Part shown: positions 61,264 through 64,000 of the stretch, in pieces
How positions within the stretch are numbered: the first letter of the stretch is position 1
How the letters are laid out: each line of letters begins with the position of its first letter
Assembly (NCBI RefSeq): GCF_000009985.1
Contig: NC_007626.1
Location: forward strand, 2,078,001-2,142,000
From: Paramagnetospirillum magneticum AMB-1
Lineage (GTDB): Bacteria > Pseudomonadota > Alphaproteobacteria > Rhodospirillales > Magnetospirillaceae
DNA length: 64,000 bases
Reading direction: 5' to 3'
Notes under the pieces: generated by a model
The model's input: only the letters and a program-made list of their open reading frames with translations
What the model was told of the DNA's origin: nothing
The model's database searches: none
Made by a program: the position numbers and the translations under genes

Positions 61264-63492
61264 ATGAGCGGCGACGGCGATAGCAACCAGGGTCCGATGC
61301 AGTGGAAGTTCTTCCGGGCGGGGGGCTTCGATCAGGTGCGGCTGGACAGCGGCCGGGCGCTGATGAGCCTGGGGTCGCTCGACCAGAAACTGTGGGCGGC
61401 GCTTTCCTGCCCGACGCGGGGCATCGAGCTGGACCAGCGCACCCTCGACATCATCGATTCCGACAAGGACGGCCGGATTCGGGCCGGCGAGGTCATCGCC
61501 ATGGTGGAGTGGGCGGGCAATCTGCTGAAGCACCCCGATCTGCTGCTCAAGCGCGAGGATGCCCTGCCGCTGGACGCCATCGACGATGCCAAGCCCGAGG
61601 GCCGCGCCGTGCTGGCGGCGGCCAAGCGCATCCTGGCCAAGAGCGGCAAGGCCGGGGCCGACACCATCACCCTGGCCGAGGTGGCTGGGGTGCAGGAGGT
61701 ATTCGCCGCCAATGACTTCAACGGCGACGGCATTGTGCCCGCCGAGATCGTCGAGGACCCCTCCCTTCGCTCGGTGATCGAGGACATTATCGCCTGCCTG
61801 GGCGGCGAGACCGATCGCGGCGGTCTGCCCGGCGTGTCCGAGGCCAAGGTGAAGGCCTTCTTTCAGGCGGCCGAGGCCCATGCCGCCTGGGCGGCCAAGG
61901 CCGAAGCCGATCCCGACCTCAACCCGGTGGCGGGCGAATCCGCCAAGGCGGCCGAGGCGGTGTCGGCGGTGTCGGCCAAGCTGGACGACTGGTTCACCCG
62001 CTGTGCCCTGGCCGCTTTCGATTCCCGCGCCGCCGGGCCGCTCAACCGTTCGGAAGAGGATTGGGCCGGGCTGGCCGGGCATCTGTTGTCGGATCAGTCG
62101 GACGAACTGGCCGCCTTTCCCCTGGCTCTGGTGGGCGGTGGTTCCGACCTGCCGCTGGGGGCTGGGCTCAACCCCGCCTGGGCTGCGGCCATGGCCCGCT
62201 TCCGCGCCGAGGTGGTGGTGCCGCTGCTGGGCGAGCGCGACACCCTGTCGGCCGAGGACTGGCACGGCATCAAGCGGCGCTTCGCGGCGCGGGCCGCCTG
62301 GGCGGCGGAGATGCCCGAAGGGCCGGTAGCGCGGCTTGGCACCGAGCGGATCAAGGCCATCCTGTCCCAGGACGCCCAGGCGGCCATCGAAAGCCTGATC
62401 GCCCAGGACCTGGCCCTGGAGGCCGAGGCCAAGGCCATCGATTCCGTGGACAAGCTGCTGCGCTGCTGCCGCGACCTCGCCATTCTGCTCAACAATTTCG
62501 TCGCCTTCCGCGACTTCTACACCCGCAAGCACAGGGCGGTGTTCCAGGCCGGCACCCTGTTCCTGGACGGGCGCTCCTGCGATCTGTGCGTGCGGGTGGA
62601 GGATCCGGCCAAGCATGCCATGATCGCCACGCTCAGCCGCATCTACATGGTCTATTGCGAATGCCGCCGCCGGGGCGCCGCCGAGGACGGCGAGAAGATG
62701 TATATCGCCGCCGCCGTCACCGATGGCGATTCCGACCAACTGATGGTCGGCCGCAACGGCGTGTTCTATGACCGCAAGGGCGTGGATTGGGATGCGACCA
62801 TCGTCCACATCATCGACCACCCCATCAGCATCCGCCAGTCGTTCTGGGCGCCCTACAAGAAGGTGGGCAAGATGATCGGCCAGATGGTGGAGAAGGCCGC
62901 CGCCGCCCGCGCCAAGGCCGCCGACGAGCAGGTGGCCGCCGCCGCGGTGTCGCCCAAGATTCCGCTGCCGGGGGCCAAGCCCGCCCCGGCTCCGGCCCCG
63001 GCTCCCGCCGCCGCCGCCGCGGCTCCGGCGGTGCCCGCCGCTCCCTTCGATGCCGGGCGGTTCGCCGGCATCTTCGCCGCCCTGGGGCTGGCCATCGGCG
63101 CCATCGGCACGGCGCTGGCCTCGGTGGTGACCGGCTTTCTCGCCCTGCCCTGGTGGCAGATCCCCCTGGCTCTGGTCGGCGCGCTGCTGGCGGTGTCCGG
63201 ACCCAGCATGATCATCGCCTCGTTCAAGCTGCACCAGCGGCACCTGGGGCCGATCCTGGACGCCAATGGCTGGGCGGTGAACACCCATGCCCGCATCAAC
63301 ATTCCTTTCGGGACGGCGCTGACCCACCTGGCCAAACTGCCCGAGGGCGCCCAGCGCTCGCTGAAGGACCCCTATGCCCAGAAGGAGCCGCCGTGGCGTT
63401 CGGCGGTGTTCGCCGGCGTGGTGCTGGCGGCGCTGGCCCTGGCCTGGAAGCTGGGCTGGATCGCCAAACTGGTGGCCCTGGTGCACAAGTAA
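61264..63492 (+). CDS. EF-hand membrane protein of unknown function
   Basis: 742 residues from the ATG at 61264 (CAGGGGGGCGG ahead; 61231 is an alternative). Two EF-hand-like calcium loops: [12 protein letters not shown] (about 75) and [12 protein letters not shown] (about 158). A long helical region follows, then a Cys-containing segment ([19 protein letters not shown]), an Ala/Pro linker (about 570-590), two membrane helices near residues 600-650 and one near the C-terminus (about 715-735). No known family. It may be a calcium-responsive envelope protein. Confidence 0.7.
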   Translation: MSGDGDSNQGPMQWKFFRAGGFDQVRLDSGRALMSLGSLDQKLWAALSCPTRGIELDQRTLDIIDSDKDGRIRAGEVIAMVEWAGNLLKHPDLLLKREDALPLDAIDDAKPEGRAVLAAAKRILAKSGKAGADTITLAEVAGVQEVFAANDFNGDGIVPAEIVEDPSLRSVIEDIIACLGGETDRGGLPGVSEAKVKAFFQAAEAHAAWAAKAEADPDLNPVAGESAKAAEAVSAVSAKLDDWFTRCALAAFDSRAAGPLNRSEEDWAGLAGHLLSDQSDELAAFPLALVGGGSDLPLGAGLNPAWAAAMARFRAEVVVPLLGERDTLSAEDWHGIKRRFAARAAWAAEMPEGPVARLGTERIKAILSQDAQAAIESLIAQDLALEAEAKAIDSVDKLLRCCRDLAILLNNFVAFRDFYTRKHRAVFQAGTLFLDGRSCDLCVRVEDPAKHAMIATLSRIYMVYCECRRRGAAEDGEKMYIAAAVTDGDSDQLMVGRNGVFYDRKGVDWDATIVHIIDHPISIRQSFWAPYKKVGKMIGQMVEKAAAARAKAADEQVAAAAVSPKIPLPGAKPAPAPAPAPAAAAAAPAVPAAPFDAGRFAGIFAALGLAIGAIGTALASVVTGFLALPWWQIPLALVGALLAVSGPSMIIASFKLHQRHLGPILDANGWAVNTHARINIPFGTALTHLAKLPEGAQRSLKDPYAQKEPPWRSAVFAGVVLAALALAWKLGWIAKLVALVHK

Positions 63493-63498
63493 GGGGGG

Positions 63499-64000
<502 letters not shown>

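Overview
The window is about 64 kb of GC-rich DNA. It most likely comes from a Rhodospirillales alphaproteobacterium of the Magnetospirillum/Paramagnetospirillum type. This is inferred from base composition, the density of signal-transduction genes, a HupUV-type hydrogenase pair, bacteriohemerythrin, OlsB and a Che3-like chemosensory cluster. No magnetosome (mam/mms) gene is present, so the genus is an inference.

Layout. 1-8.4 kb is one end of a lambda-like prophage. It has a leftward chimeric antirepressor/DNA polymerase gene, a leftward CI-type repressor, and a rightward early operon (Cro-like, RusA, HTH, DUF2800, DUF2815, GapR-like, small proteins, Xis, Int). The leftward and rightward promoters share one operator design. 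8.4-10.9 kb carries hupU-hupV, a probable H2-sensing hydrogenase, read toward the prophage. 10.9-19.3 kb is leftward: a UPF0126 membrane protein and a tightly overlapped signalling operon made of a giant pseudokinase/STAND ATPase/GAF/Hpt/ATPase protein, a CheX-receiver protein and a diguanylate cyclase. 19.6-27.4 kb is a compact rightward locus: a Gly/Met-rich small protein, a single-module polyketide synthase (KS-AT-DH-KR-ACP-TE) whose thioesterase has Cys in place of the nucleophilic Ser, and a patatin-fold protein without its catalytic residues. 27.7-36.3 kb holds a second CheX-like protein, a variant hemerythrin, MsrA, OlsB, a hybrid histidine kinase, a second altered patatin, an MCP and a secreted Cache protein.

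36.6-48.7 kb is a nine-gene chemosensory operon: ParA-like ATPase with a C-terminal membrane anchor, CheW, CheR-TPR, CheW, PilJ-type MCP, CheA-REC, CheB and two receiver-histidine kinases. Start and stop codons overlap at most junctions. The gene set resembles the Che3/alternative-cellular-function class rather than a flagellar system. 48.7-64 kb carries amt, tRNA-Asp, a DUF4169 protein, a PAS-GGDEF-EAL protein with a perfect 42-bp tandem duplication, a CYTH-CHAD triphosphatase, a SPOR lipoprotein gene broken by two opposite 1-bp frameshifts, a universal stress protein, a peptide ABC transporter set (permease C frameshifted), an EF-hand membrane protein and the 3' part of murA.

How it may fit together. 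The middle of the window combines several c-di-GMP and phosphotransfer proteins, two CheX phosphatase-like proteins, a PKS, two non-canonical patatins, an ornithine-lipid acyltransferase and a Che3-like pathway. A signal-controlled lipid or polyketide programme (envelope remodelling or a resting state) is a reasonable hypothesis, but nothing here proves it. The best candidate for an undescribed system is the 19.6-27.4 kb PKS/pseudo-patatin locus and its second patatin copy at 32.7 kb.
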